From contig NZ_AMWJ02000002.1 in assembly GCF_000319305.2 (NCBI RefSeq), positions 2,370,001 to 2,434,000 of the forward strand: DNA of 64,000 nt, read 5' to 3'. This DNA is from Pseudomonas bharatica CSV86 (GTDB lineage Bacteria; Pseudomonadota; Gammaproteobacteria; Pseudomonadales; Pseudomonadaceae). The position numbers were made by a program, and so were the translations under genes. Position 1 is the stretch's first letter. Each line of letters begins with the position of its first letter. The notes under the pieces are model-generated. The model was not told the origin of the DNA, did no database searches, and saw nothing but the letters and a program-made list of their open reading frames with translations. Below are positions 24,249-33,308 of this stretch, piece by piece.

Positions 24249-26171
24249 TCAAACAGCCAAACCATGCGCGGTAGCCTGCAACCCCGCCAACACCAGCCGC
24301 TGGTACACCTCTTCCTTCAACCCCTCCGGCTTTTCCAGCCCCATCCGCGCCAACTGCGCCGACCAGTCCTCGGCCGGAGGCGCGTCCAGCGCCGCCTTGC
24401 CCAGTTCCAGCGCTTCGCTGAGCTTGAATTTGCTCTTCAGCCAGTTCAGCGCCCGCAGCAGGTCCCGCTCCTCGGCCGTGAAATCACACCCCAGCGGATA
24501 CTCCGGGAACAACCGCGCATGCCGCCCGCGCAGAGCCTCCAGGCGCTCCGGGGTGTTGTCGCAGTAACGCGGGTCCAGCTCGAAGCCCTCCGGCAATTTC
24601 CCGGCCTTCTTGGCCTGGGCCAGCAACTGCGGCTGGAAGCGTGAATCACTGATCGCCAGCAGCCGGGCGATCACCTCGGCGTCGGTCTGCCCGCGCAGAT
24701 CGGCGATACCATATTCGGTCACCACCACATCGCGCAGGTGCCGGGGAATGGTGCAGTGGCCATAGTCCCAGACGATATTCGAACTCACCTCACCGCCCGC
24801 TTCGCGCCACGAACGCAGGAGCAGAACCGAACGCGCGCCCTCCAGCGCATGGGCCTGGGCGACGAAGTTATATTGGCCACCGACGCCGCTGAGCACCCGC
24901 CCGTCCTCCAGCTGGTCGGCCACCCCGGCGCCCATCAAGGTCATGGTGAACACTGTGTTCATGAAGCGCGCATCGCGGCGCTGCAGGCGCTTGAGCGCTT
25001 CCTGCCCATACAGCTCGTTGATGAAGCTGATCGCACCCATGTCGATGCGCTTGCGCAGGGCCAGCGGCATCTCGCGCAGCCGCTGATAGAAGGCCTGCGG
25101 CCCGAGGAAGAAGCCGCCATGCACCAGCACGCCGTCCTCGGTGTCCGCCGCGCCCGTGTTGGCCGCCTGCTGACGCACCGCATCGGGGTATACCGGACGG
25201 CGGATGATGCCCGCCTCGAACAACGCCAGCAGGCCGTTGACCAGCATCTCGCTGCAACCATAAAGCCCCCTGGCGAAAGGCATCACCCCGCCCTCGCGCT
25301 CGATCAGCCCATGCCAGGGCGCCAGGCGCAACTCGCCGAGCAGCGCCTGGTAGGCTTCGTTGTCCGCCTGCCGGGCCAGCAAGGCCGCAGTCAGCGCATC
25401 GCCCATGGCGCCAATGCCGATCTGCAGCGTGCCGCCATCGCGCACCAGGGTGCTAGCGTATACGCCGATCAGATGATCCTGGGTGCTGACCGGCATGTTC
25501 GGCGTGGAAAACAGTCGGGTCCGCTCGGGCTCGTCGATCAGCAGGTCGAACTGTTCCCGCTTCAGCTCTGAGGCGCCCGGCATATAGGGCAGGCCGGCAT
25601 GTACCTGGCCGAGCAGAAGGATGGTTTCACCGGCAGCGCGGCGGCGCTCGATCATCGGCAGGAGGTCGAGGGTGATGTCGGGATTGCAGCTCAGGCTCAG
25701 GTGATCGGGCCGCTCGCCATCCTCGGCGACGATCTGGGCGATCAGGTTGAGGCCCTTGGCATTGATGTCCCGCGCCGCATGGCTGTAGTTGCTGCTGACG
25801 TAGTCCTGCTGCGCCTGCGCGCTGTGCAGCAGGCTGCCGGGCTGCATGAAGAACTGTTCGACACGGATATTGGCCGGCAGGCGGCTGGCACGCAGGTCGC
25901 GCAGGTAATCCAGCTCCGGGTAGTCGGCGAAGATTCGCTCGACGAAGGGTTCGAGAAAGCGCCGTTGCAGGCCATCGCCGAGGTCGGGGCGGCCGAGCGA
26001 CAACGCCGTATAGATCGTCAGCCGACGCTCCGGCAGCTCGCGAATCCGGGCATACAGCGCATTGACGAAGCGGTTGGGCTTGCCCAGGCCCAGTGGCAGG
26101 CCCATGTGAATGTGGGCCGGTAATTGCGCCAGTACCTGATCCACTGCGGCTTCGATCGAATAGATGCGCAC
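24249..26171 (-). CDS. Acetyl-CoA hydrolase/transferase family protein
   Basis: The 640-residue protein belongs to the large acetyl-CoA hydrolase/4-hydroxybutyrate CoA-transferase class. It shows IGIGAMGDALTAALLARQ, GGFFLGPQAFYQRL, a central FINELYGQEALKRLQRRDARFMNTVFTMTLMGAGVADQLEDGRVLSGVGGQYNFV, and VVTEYGIADLRGQTDAEVIARLLAI near the C-terminus. It is longer than the roughly 500-residue bacterial enzymes. It could transfer or hydrolyse CoA thioesters. The physiological substrate is not known to me. It is a single gene upstream of cycB on the same strand. Confidence 0.82.
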   Translation of the reverse strand: MRIYSIEAAVDQVLAQLPAHIHMGLPLGLGKPNRFVNALYARIRELPERRLTIYTALSLGRPDLGDGLQRRFLEPFVERIFADYPELDYLRDLRASRLPANIRVEQFFMQPGSLLHSAQAQQDYVSSNYSHAARDINAKGLNLIAQIVAEDGERPDHLSLSCNPDITLDLLPMIERRRAAGETILLLGQVHAGLPYMPGASELKREQFDLLIDEPERTRLFSTPNMPVSTQDHLIGVYASTLVRDGGTLQIGIGAMGDALTAALLARQADNEAYQALLGELRLAPWHGLIEREGGVMPFARGLYGCSEMLVNGLLALFEAGIIRRPVYPDAVRQQAANTGAADTEDGVLVHGGFFLGPQAFYQRLREMPLALRKRIDMGAISFINELYGQEALKRLQRRDARFMNTVFTMTLMGAGVADQLEDGRVLSGVGGQYNFVAQAHALEGARSVLLLRSWREAGGEVSSNIVWDYGHCTIPRHLRDVVVTEYGIADLRGQTDAEVIARLLAISDSRFQPQLLAQAKKAGKLPEGFELDPRYCDNTPERLEALRGRHARLFPEYPLGCDFTAEERDLLRALNWLKSKFKLSEALELGKAALDAPPAEDWSAQLARMGLEKPEGLKEEVYQRLVLAGLQATAHGLAV

Positions 26172-26251
26172 GCTGTCGGCTCTCCGTCGGATTCGTTGAG
26201 TACAGCTTGGACCGAAGCGACGTGCAAATTACTGCACAGCCCGGAAACGAC

Positions 26252-26274
26252 GAAGCCCGCACAAGGCGGGCTTC
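26252..26274 (-). terminator. Hairpin downstream of cycB
   Basis: GAAGCCCGC and GCGGGCTTC form a 9-bp GC-rich stem with a 5-base loop just after the cycB stop. The T-run is weak, so termination is probable but not certain. Confidence 0.5.
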
Positions 26275-26294
26275 GAGGCGGGAAGCGCGGAGGC

Positions 26295-26717
26295 TTACAG
26301 GCCGGACATCTTCTTGATGGCGCCTTTGAGGTCGTCATCCGAGCAGTCGGCGCAGGTGCCTTTGGGTGGCATGGCGTTGATGCCGGTGATGGCCTTGGCG
26401 AGGATGCCGTCCAGACCACCCTGGTGGTCGGCGCGCTCTTTCCACGCGGCGGTATCGCCGATCTTCGGCGCACCCAGCAGGCCGGAACCGTGGCAGGCGT
26501 TGCAGTGCTTGGCGATGATTTCATCCGGGGTCTTGGCGCCGCCGCCACCTGCGGTAGCCACGACTTCCATGCCCTTGCACTCCTGGCCCTGGACGCAGAC
26601 CTGACCGACCGGTTCCAGGCGCTTGGCGATATCGTCGTTGGTTGCAGCCTGGGCACTGACTGCCCAAAGGGCCACTACGGTAGCTGGTATAGCCAGCATT
26701 TTCTTGATTGGATTCAC
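26295..26717 (-). CDS. cycB: Cytochrome c5
   Basis: The 140-residue protein has a signal peptide (IPATVVALWAVSAQA), a single heme c site CNACHGSG, an axial Met in INAMPPKG, and an additional cysteine pair CADC near the C-terminus, as in Pseudomonas cytochrome c5. It is a periplasmic electron carrier. GTG at 26717 (start NPIKKM) with GAGGG upstream gives a normal signal peptide; the frame stays open further upstream without function. The position beside the puuR-like/dadX genes matches PA5300 in PAO1 as I remember it. Confidence 0.88.
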   Translation of the reverse strand: MNPIKKMLAIPATVVALWAVSAQAATNDDIAKRLEPVGQVCVQGQECKGMEVVATAGGGGAKTPDEIIAKHCNACHGSGLLGAPKIGDTAAWKERADHQGGLDGILAKAITGINAMPPKGTCADCSDDDLKGAIKKMSGL

Positions 26718-26859
26718 ACGTACACCCTCATGGTGGCTAGTCACGCCCGCGGCCACGGATTCGCAGGCGGCGCAAGTATAGCGGGAACCCTGACTCACCG
26801 GAACAACCACATTAAATAAAGGGCTTTATCCGCGACAATCAGCCGCGCCACCCTGACTG

Positions 26860-27408
26860 TCAGAAGTTCGCCGGGGTGGCGGCGCTGATAAGCCGGGCCG
26901 GCTCATCGAAGGGGTTGCGAAAACGGTGTGGCTTGGTGCTCTCGAAATAGTAGCTGTCGCCGGCCTCGAGGATGAAGGTTTCCAGGCCGACGACCAGCTC
27001 CAGCCTGCCTTCGAGGAGGATGCCGGTCTCTTCGCCGTCGTGGGTGAGCATTTCTTCACCCGTATCGGCGCCCGGCGGGTAGATCTCGTTGAGGAAGGCG
27101 ATGGCGCGGCTCGGGTGGCCGTTGCCGACCAGCTTCATGGTCACTTCGCCGTCCGAAATGTCGATCAGTTCGTGGGCCTTGTAGACAATCTGCGTCGGGA
27201 TCTCCGGCAGCAGGTCTTCGGAAAAGAACTCCATCATCGACATGGGAATACCGCTCAGCACCTTGCGCAACGAGCTGATCGAAGGGCTCACGCTGTTCTT
27301 CTCGATCATCGAGATGGTGCTGTTGGTGACACCCGCGCGCTTGGCCAGCTCCCGCTGGGAGAGGCCCCTGATCTTGCGAATGGCTTGTAGTCGTTCACCG
27401 ACGTCCAA
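26860..27408 (-). CDS. XRE-cupin transcriptional regulator (PuuR-like)
   Basis: The 182-residue protein has an N-terminal helix-turn-helix (LQAIRKIRGLSQRELAKRAGVTNSTISMIEKNSVSPSISSLRKVLSG) and a C-terminal cupin (HDGEETGILLEGRLELVVGLETFILEAGDSYYFESTKPHRFRNP). The architecture matches PuuR, which represses putrescine catabolism genes. PuuB-like and kauB-like genes occur about 4 and 18 kb away, so such a role is plausible. No operator was identified. Confidence 0.87.
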   Translation of the reverse strand: MDVGERLQAIRKIRGLSQRELAKRAGVTNSTISMIEKNSVSPSISSLRKVLSGIPMSMMEFFSEDLLPEIPTQIVYKAHELIDISDGEVTMKLVGNGHPSRAIAFLNEIYPPGADTGEEMLTHDGEETGILLEGRLELVVGLETFILEAGDSYYFESTKPHRFRNPFDEPARLISAATPANF

Positions 27409-27513
27409 TGCTGGAGCCTCCTGACGAATGAATGGGGGTCGAAAATGTGCGCCATCATCGCAACAGCGTTCAGTATTTACAACACTTCGACCCGCAGCTC
27501 GTCAGTGATGGCG

Positions 27514-28587
27514 CTACTCTCCGGTATAGACCAAAGGCACCCGCCGCAGGTTGCAAAAGATCTGGTAGGGGATGGTGCCGGCCTGGCTGGCGACATCGCT
27601 GGCCAGGACGCGCTTGCCCCACAGCTCCACGCTACTGCCGAGGCCGGCTTCGGGTACGTCGGTGAGATCGATGCAAAGCATGTCCATCGACACCCGGCCT
27701 ATCAGCTGGGCACGCTTGCCGGCTACCAGCACCGGCGTGCCGGTCGGGGCATGGCGCGGATAGCCGTCGGCATAGCCCATGGCGACCACGCCGACCCGGG
27801 TCGGACGCGGGCTGACGAAACGCGCGCCGTAGCCCACCGGCTCGCCCGCCGGCAACTCGCGCAGGCTGATGACCTTCGATTCCAGGGTCATCACCGGCTG
27901 CAGGCGCGCGGCTTCGGCCTGATCGGTATCGAACGGCGTGGCACCGTAGAGCATGATGCCCGGTCGCACCCAGTCACTCGGCACCTGTGGCCAGCCAAGC
28001 ACGGCGGGTGAGTTGCGCAGGCTGGTTTCAGCCTTCAGGCCCTGACGCGCTGCGTCGAAAACCGCGACCTGCTCGTTGCTGGTGTTGCTGTCCAGTTCGT
28101 CAGCGCGGGCGAAGTGGCTCATCAGGACGATCTTCGCCACCTTGCCGCTGGCCTGCAGGCGCTGGTAAGCCGCCTGGTAGTCCCGCGGATGCAGGCCGAC
28201 GCGGTGCATGCCGGTGTCCATCTTCAGCCAGACCTGGATCGGCCTGGCCAGGCTGGCCTTCTCGATCGCCTCCAGTTGCCACAGCGAATGCACCACGCAC
28301 CAGAGGTCGTGCTGGACGATCAGTTCCAGTTCGCTGGCCTCGAAAAAGCCTTCGAGCAGCAGCACCGGAGCCTTGATCCCCACCTCGCGCAGTGCCAGTG
28401 CTTCCTCGATGCAGGCCACGGCAAAACCGTCGGCCTCCGGCTCCAGGGCCAGGGCGCAGCGCAGCGCGCCGTGCCCGTAGGCATCGGCCTTGATAACCGC
28501 CAGGGCACGGGCCCCGGACAGTTGGCGGGCAAGGCGGTAGTTGTGTCGCAGGGCTTGGAGGTCGATCAGGGCACGGGCGGGACGCAT
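27514..28587 (-). CDS. dadX: Alanine racemase, catabolic
   Basis: The 357-residue PLP enzyme has the lysine-containing motif AVIKADAYGHGALRC at about residue 33, the C-terminal YGARFVSPRPTRVGVVAMGYADGYPR with the catalytic tyrosine region, and MDMLCIDLTDVP. It interconverts L- and D-alanine. It lies downstream of dadA and ridA on the same strand, the DadAX arrangement for alanine catabolism. A terminator separates ridA from dadX, so the latter may have its own promoter. Confidence 0.92.
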   Translation of the reverse strand: MRPARALIDLQALRHNYRLARQLSGARALAVIKADAYGHGALRCALALEPEADGFAVACIEEALALREVGIKAPVLLLEGFFEASELELIVQHDLWCVVHSLWQLEAIEKASLARPIQVWLKMDTGMHRVGLHPRDYQAAYQRLQASGKVAKIVLMSHFARADELDSNTSNEQVAVFDAARQGLKAETSLRNSPAVLGWPQVPSDWVRPGIMLYGATPFDTDQAEAARLQPVMTLESKVISLRELPAGEPVGYGARFVSPRPTRVGVVAMGYADGYPRHAPTGTPVLVAGKRAQLIGRVSMDMLCIDLTDVPEAGLGSSVELWGKRVLASDVASQAGTIPYQIFCNLRRVPLVYTGE

Positions 28588-28619
28588 GACGGCAGCCTTC
28601 TGGCAGTCTGTTCGTGGAT

Positions 28620-28650
28620 GAAAAAGACCCGGTGCCGCAACGACACCGGG
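28620..28650 (-). terminator. Rho-independent terminator after ridA
   Basis: On the minus strand CCCGGTGTCGTTGCGGCACCGGG forms a long GC stem followed by TCTTTTT. It lies just after the ridA stop and would separate dadA-ridA transcription from dadX. Confidence 0.8.
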
Positions 28651-28665
28651 CAGAAGAGAGGAGGG

Positions 28666-29019
28666 TTACGAGAGCGCAGCGACCACGGACATTTCAACGA
28701 GGATTTCCGGCTCGCAGAGCTTGCTCTGCACCGTCGCCCGGGCCGGAGCCACGCCCTTGGGCAGCCATTTGTCCCAGACCGCGTTCATGCCCTGGAAATC
28801 GGCATCGATATCCTTCAGGTAGATGGTCACCGAGAGCAGGCGGGTCTTGTCGGTACCGGCCAGGTCCAGCAGGCGCTCGATATTGCCCAGCGTTTCCCGG
28901 GTCTGCTGTTCGATCCCGGCGTTCATGTCGTTGCCCACCTGGCCCGCGAGATACACGGTGCCGTTATGGGCAACGATCTGGCTCATGCGTTCATTGGTGA
29001 GCTGGCGCTGGATTGCCAT
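28666..29019 (-). CDS. ridA: RidA-family enamine/imine deaminase
   Basis: The 117-residue YjgF/RidA protein has GTVYLAGQVGNDMNAGIEQQTRETLGNIERLLDLAGTDKTRLLSVTIYLKDI and the conserved arginine of the active site in the APARATVQSKLCEPEILVEMSVVA end. It hydrolyses reactive 2-imino acids such as the 2-iminopropionate released by D-alanine dehydrogenase, which fits its 29-bp overlap with dadA. Confidence 0.9.
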   Translation of the reverse strand: MAIQRQLTNERMSQIVAHNGTVYLAGQVGNDMNAGIEQQTRETLGNIERLLDLAGTDKTRLLSVTIYLKDIDADFQGMNAVWDKWLPKGVAPARATVQSKLCEPEILVEMSVVAALS

Positions 29020-30292
29020 GCTTGGCGGTCTCCTGAGTGTATCCGTAACGGGAAATGTCGAGCCCTTCGGGGCTGATCTGCGGCTTTTTGCGCGCCATCA
29101 GGTCGGCCAGCAAGCGACCCGAGCCGCATGCCATGGTCCAGCCGAGGGTGCCATGACCAGTATTGAGGAACAGGTTGCGGAACGCTGTCGCGCCGACGAT
29201 CGGCGTGCCGTCCGGGGTGGTCGGGCGCAGGCCGGTCCAGAACTCGGCCTCGCGCAGGTTGCCGCCCAAAGGATAAAGATCGTTGACGATCATCTCCAGC
29301 GTTTCGCGCCGGCGCGGGTTCAGCGACAGGTCAAAACCGGCGATCTCGGCCATGCCACCAACGCGGATGCGGTTGTCGAAGCGGGTGATGGCAACCTTGT
29401 AGGTTTCGTCGAGGATGGTCGAGGTCGGGGCCATGTCCGGGTTGGTGATTGGCACGGTCAGCGAGTAGCCCTTGAGTGGGTACACCGGCGCCTTGATGCC
29501 CAACGGCTTGAGCAGTTGCGGCGAGTAGCTGCCCAGGGCGAGCACGTAGCGGTCGGCGGTTTCCAGCTTGCCGTCGATCCACACGCCATTGATGCGATCG
29601 CCGGCGAAGTCGAGGCGCTGGATGTTCTGGCCGAAGCGGAACTCGACGCCGAGCTTGACGGCCATCTCCGCCAGGCGGGTGGTGAACAACTGGCAATCGC
29701 CGGTCTGGTCGTTGGGCAGGCGCAGGGCACCGGCGAGGATATCGGAGACGTTGGCCAAGGCCGGCTCGACCCGGGCGATACCGTCGCGGTCCAGCAGCTC
29801 GTAAGGCACGCCGGCCTGTTCGAGTACGGCGATGTCCTTGGCAGCGTTGTCGAGCTGGGCCTGGGTGCGGAACAGCTGGGTGGTGCCGAGGCTGCGACCT
29901 TCGTAGGCAATGCCGGTCTCGGCGCGCAGCTCGTCAAGGCAATCGCGGCTGTATTCGGACAGCCGGACCATGCGTTCCTTGTTCACGGCGTAACGGTTGG
30001 CGGTGCAGTTGCGCAGCAGCTGTGCCATCCACAGGTACTGGTCGATATCGCCGGTGGCCTTGATCGCCAGCGGCGCATGACGCTGCAGCAACCACTTGAT
30101 GGCTTTCAGCGGCACGCCAGGCGCGGCCCAGGGCGAGGCATAACCTGGCGACACCTGGCCGGCATTGGCGAAACTGGTTTCCATGGCCACCGCCGGCTGG
30201 CGGTCGACCACAACGACTTCGAAACCTTGCCGGGCCAGGTAGTAGGCACTGGCGGTTCCGATCACACCGCTACCGAGTACCAGAACGCGCAT
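28991..30292 (-). CDS. dadA: D-amino acid dehydrogenase small subunit
   Basis: The 433-residue FAD enzyme begins with the dinucleotide-binding motif MRVLVLGSGVIGTASAYYLARQGFEVVVVDR and ends with the FAD-contact motif LNTGHGTLGWTMACGSGRLLADL. It oxidises D-alanine to pyruvate and passes electrons to the respiratory chain at the inner membrane. It is divergent from the Lrp-like regulator at 30446, which is its probable activator (DadR in P. aeruginosa). The shared 153-bp gap, with an AT-rich core at 30345-30400, is the control region. Confidence 0.93.
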   Translation of the reverse strand: MRVLVLGSGVIGTASAYYLARQGFEVVVVDRQPAVAMETSFANAGQVSPGYASPWAAPGVPLKAIKWLLQRHAPLAIKATGDIDQYLWMAQLLRNCTANRYAVNKERMVRLSEYSRDCLDELRAETGIAYEGRSLGTTQLFRTQAQLDNAAKDIAVLEQAGVPYELLDRDGIARVEPALANVSDILAGALRLPNDQTGDCQLFTTRLAEMAVKLGVEFRFGQNIQRLDFAGDRINGVWIDGKLETADRYVLALGSYSPQLLKPLGIKAPVYPLKGYSLTVPITNPDMAPTSTILDETYKVAITRFDNRIRVGGMAEIAGFDLSLNPRRRETLEMIVNDLYPLGGNLREAEFWTGLRPTTPDGTPIVGATAFRNLFLNTGHGTLGWTMACGSGRLLADLMARKKPQISPEGLDISRYGYTQETAKHGNPAPAHQ

Positions 30293-30445
30293 GTTGTAAA
30301 CCCTCGAGGCGGCGCACCGCACAATCTTGTGAATGGCATGGATGAGCGCAGTTTAAAAAACTAGAGGCAGTGCATTTCACTATATAAAAACCTATATTTG
30401 GCGAGAATTCTCGGCAAAGTCGGCTTTTACAAAGGGGCATCCACT

Positions 30446-30934
30446 ATGAGAACCCAGCACCAAAGCAAGCGCGAGCTGGACAAGATCGACCGCAATATCC
30501 TGCGGATACTGCAAAGCGACGGGCGTATTTCCTTCACCGAGCTGGGGGAAAAGGTCGGCCTGTCGACCACCCCGTGCACCGAGCGGGTACGCCGGCTGGA
30601 GCGCGAGGGCATCATCATGGGCTACAACGCCCGGCTCAACCCGCAGCACCTCAAGGGCAGCCTGCTGGTGTTCGTCGAGATCAGCCTGGACTACAAGTCG
30701 GGCGACACCTTCGAGGAGTTCCGCCGGGCGGTGCTCAAGCTGCCCCATGTGCTGGAGTGTCATCTGGTATCGGGGGATTTCGACTACCTGGTGAAAGCGC
30801 GGATTTCCGAGATGGCGTCGTATCGCAAGCTGCTCGGCGACATCCTGCTCAAGCTGCCCCATGTGCGGGAGTCGAAGAGCTATATCGTGATGGAAGAGGT
30901 GAAGGAGAGCCTGAGCCTGCCGATTCCGGATTGA
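30446..30934 (+). CDS. Lrp/AsnC-family regulator (DadR-like)
   Basis: The 162-residue protein has an N-terminal HTH (LDKIDRNILRILQSDGRISFTELGEKVGLSTTPCTERVRRLEREGIIMGYNARLNP) and a RAM domain (LVFVEISLDY ... HVLECHLVSGDFDYLVKARI). ATG 30446 matches Lrp starts. Its divergence from dadA makes D-alanine-responsive control of the dad genes the likely role. The BkdR group is closely related, but no bkd genes are here. Confidence 0.88.
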   Translation: MRTQHQSKRELDKIDRNILRILQSDGRISFTELGEKVGLSTTPCTERVRRLEREGIIMGYNARLNPQHLKGSLLVFVEISLDYKSGDTFEEFRRAVLKLPHVLECHLVSGDFDYLVKARISEMASYRKLLGDILLKLPHVRESKSYIVMEEVKESLSLPIPD

Positions 30935-30940
30935 TCTTGC

Positions 30941-31023
30941 GGGCCTCATCGCTGGCAAGCCAGCTCCACAAGGTCCGCGGCGACGCTGAACCTGTGGGAG
31001 CTGGCTTGCCAGCGATGAGGCCC
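30941..31023. repeat. Paired REP element with one variant arm
   Basis: An inverted REP pair lies between convergent genes. The left arm reads GCTCCACAAGG where the consensus is GCTCCCACAGG, showing arm decay. Confidence 0.88.
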
Positions 31024-31030
31024 GAAGCCT

Positions 31031-31384
31031 TCACACAAGCACCTGCCGGGTAGTGGCAATGAACTGATGCACCAGGCGCTCCGCCCCCGGGTCAATCATC
31101 TCCTCCGGCGCCCGCCCCCGCGGGCATGGCAAGCGCGGCGTGGTCCCGAACAACCGGCAGATCAACGGCCGTTCCTCATACACCGTGCACCCTTGCGGCC
31201 CCAGGTGCACACAGTTCAGTTCGGCCAGCGCCGCCTCCTGCTCCTCGGCACTCTTGCGCGGCAGCCGGGCCATTTCCTCGGTCGATGTGGTCACCGGCCC
31301 ACAGCAGTCATGACAACCCGGCACGCACTCGAAGGACGGAATCTGCTCACGCAGAAATCGGATTTTGTGACTGTTGCAGGCCAT
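31031..31384 (-). CDS. YkgJ-family cysteine-cluster protein
   Basis: The 117-residue protein carries the CxxCxxxC-type cluster of the YkgJ/UPF0153 family: FECVPGCHDCCGPV at about residue 20, then NCVHLGPQGCTVYEERPLICRLFG. These cysteines probably bind an iron-sulfur cluster or zinc. The biological function is unknown to me. Confidence 0.85.
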   Translation of the reverse strand: MACNSHKIRFLREQIPSFECVPGCHDCCGPVTTSTEEMARLPRKSAEEQEAALAELNCVHLGPQGCTVYEERPLICRLFGTTPRLPCPRGRAPEEMIDPGAERLVHQFIATTRQVLV

Positions 31385-31497
31385 GGAACGGAACCGCCAA
31401 AGGAAAGAAGGCCGCTATTTTGCCCGACGGTTGCCTGCGCCCGGAAGCACCACCTATGCTGCCCGCCTTTCTACCCATTACCCCGGGACGACACTAA

Positions 31498-32775
31498 ATG
31501 CATACCGCTTCCTACTACGCCGCCAGCAGCGTCCCACAGCCGGACTACCTGCGGCTGGACGGCGAACAGCGCTGCGACGTCTGTGTGGTCGGCGGCGGCT
31601 ATTCCGGCTTGAACACCGCCATCGAACTGGCCGAGCGCGGCTTCAGTGTGATCCTGCTGGAAGCACGCAAGATCGGCTGGGGCGCCAGCGGGCGCAATGG
31701 CGGGCAGTTGATACGCGGGGTCGGCCACGGCCTCGAGCAGTTCGAGCCGGTCATCGGTGCCGACGGCGTCAAGCAGATGAAGCTGATGGGCCTGGAGGCG
31801 GTGGAGATCGTCCGCCAGCGGATCGAGCGCCACGGCATTGCCTGCGACCTGACCTGGGGCTATTGCGACCTGGCCAACAAACCCCGCGAATTCGACGGCT
31901 TCGCCGAAGAGGCCGAAGCCCTGCGCGCCCTTGGCTACCGCCACGAACTGCGCCTGGTACCGCCGGAGCGGATGCATGACGTGATCGGCTCGGATCGATA
32001 CGCCGGTGGCTTGATCGACATGGGCTCAGGGCACCTGCACCCGCTCAACCTGGCGCTGGGTGAAGCGGCCGTGGCCAGCGCGCTCGGCGTGCAGGTTTTC
32101 GAACAGTCGCCGGTCACCCGCATCGACTATGGTCCCGAGGTCAAGGTCCACACCGCCCAGGGCAGCGTCCGCGCCGCAACCCTGGTGCTGTGCTGCAACG
32201 CCTACCTCAATGACCTGAACCCCGTGCTCGGCGGCAAGGTACTGCCAGCCGGCAGCTACATCATCGCCACCGAGCCGCTGGACGAGGACCTCGCCCGGCA
32301 ACTGCTGCCGCAGAACATGGCGGTCTGCGACCAGCAGGTGACAGTGGATTACTTCCGCCTTTCGGCCGACCGCCGCTTGCTGTTCGGTGGCGCGTGCCAT
32401 TACTCCGGGCGCGATCCGCAGGACATCGGCGCCTACATGCGCCCGAAGATGCTCAAGGTGTTCCCGCAACTGGCGGATGTGCGTATCGACTTCCAGTGGG
32501 GCGGAATGATCGGCATCGGCGCCAACCGCCTGCCGCAGATCGGCCGCCTGCGCGAGCAGCCCAATGTGTATTACGCCCAGGCCTACGCCGGACACGGCCT
32601 GAACGCCACGCACCTGGCAGGGCGGTTGCTGGGCGAGGCGATCAGTGGGCGGGAGAGTGGGCGTTTCGATCTGTTCGCCCAGGTGCCGCATATCACCTTC
32701 CCGGGCGGGAAGCATTTGCGCTCGCCGTTGCTGGCGCTGGGGATGTTGTGGCATCGACTCAAGGCGCTGGTTTGA
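31498..32775 (+). CDS. FAD-dependent oxidoreductase, gamma-glutamylputrescine oxidase-like
   Basis: The 425-residue DAO-family flavoprotein has the dinucleotide motif CDVCVVGGGYSGLNTAIELAERGFSVILLEA and the flavin loop IGWGASGRNGGQLIRG. The C-terminus reads YYAQAYAGHGLNATHLAGRLLGEAI. This is the PuuB/OrdL pattern, oxidising gamma-glutamylated amines in putrescine catabolism. A PuuR-like regulator and a kauB-like aldehyde dehydrogenase in the window support polyamine or guanidino-compound catabolism. Exact substrate is uncertain. Confidence 0.85.
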   Translation: MHTASYYAASSVPQPDYLRLDGEQRCDVCVVGGGYSGLNTAIELAERGFSVILLEARKIGWGASGRNGGQLIRGVGHGLEQFEPVIGADGVKQMKLMGLEAVEIVRQRIERHGIACDLTWGYCDLANKPREFDGFAEEAEALRALGYRHELRLVPPERMHDVIGSDRYAGGLIDMGSGHLHPLNLALGEAAVASALGVQVFEQSPVTRIDYGPEVKVHTAQGSVRAATLVLCCNAYLNDLNPVLGGKVLPAGSYIIATEPLDEDLARQLLPQNMAVCDQQVTVDYFRLSADRRLLFGGACHYSGRDPQDIGAYMRPKMLKVFPQLADVRIDFQWGGMIGIGANRLPQIGRLREQPNVYYAQAYAGHGLNATHLAGRLLGEAISGRESGRFDLFAQVPHITFPGGKHLRSPLLALGMLWHRLKALV

Positions 32776-32791
32776 GCTCTTCAATGTTGCT

Positions 32792-32880
32792 GATGGCCTC
32801 ATCGCTGGCAAGCCAGCTCCCACAGGTATCGCGTGCACCGCAGACCCTGTGGGAGCTGGCTTGCCAGCGATGAGGCCATC
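32792..32880. repeat. Paired REP element
   Basis: An inverted REP pair lies between convergent genes ending at 32775 and 32898, with an outer GATGGCCTC/GAGGCCATC stem. Confidence 0.9.
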
Positions 32881-32897
32881 AAAAACGCCACAAGACT

Positions 32898-33128
32898 TCA
32901 CTCGCGCCAGAACGGCTTGAGCCCCTCCTCCACCGCATCGGCCTTGCTCAACCCGATGTCCTTCAACTGCGCAGTCGTGAGTTCCAGCAACGCCTGTCGG
33001 GTTTTCCAGCGATGCATCCACAAGCGCACGGTGCCCATGAACCATGGCCCGCGCAGCCGGGCGTTGCGCTGCGCCCGCTCCACTTCGCTGCCATACAGTT
33101 TCAAGCGCACATCGCTCAGGCCGTTCAT
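32898..33128 (-). CDS. DUF1127 small protein
   Basis: The 76-residue basic protein ends in the DUF1127 motif: WMHRWKTRQALLELTTAQLKDIGLSKADAVEEGLKPFW. Such small arginine-rich proteins act in RNA turnover and metabolic regulation in some alpha-proteobacteria. The role in Pseudomonas is unclear. It is divergent from the MocR gene. Confidence 0.88.
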   Translation of the reverse strand: MNGLSDVRLKLYGSEVERAQRNARLRGPWFMGTVRLWMHRWKTRQALLELTTAQLKDIGLSKADAVEEGLKPFWRE

Positions 33129-33308
33129 CGCGTCTTACCTCCAGGGTTTGTAAACCGTGAACACAGGATGCGCGTGTGGCGAAAGACATTACAGATTCAA
33201 ACTATCGGAATTTTCTTCATACAGATTTCTACATTTCCTCTCTGAATGATGTATTTTTCCGAAATCTGTACTGGTTATTTCCTACAGCATTTTCCCGGAG
33301 TACGACCC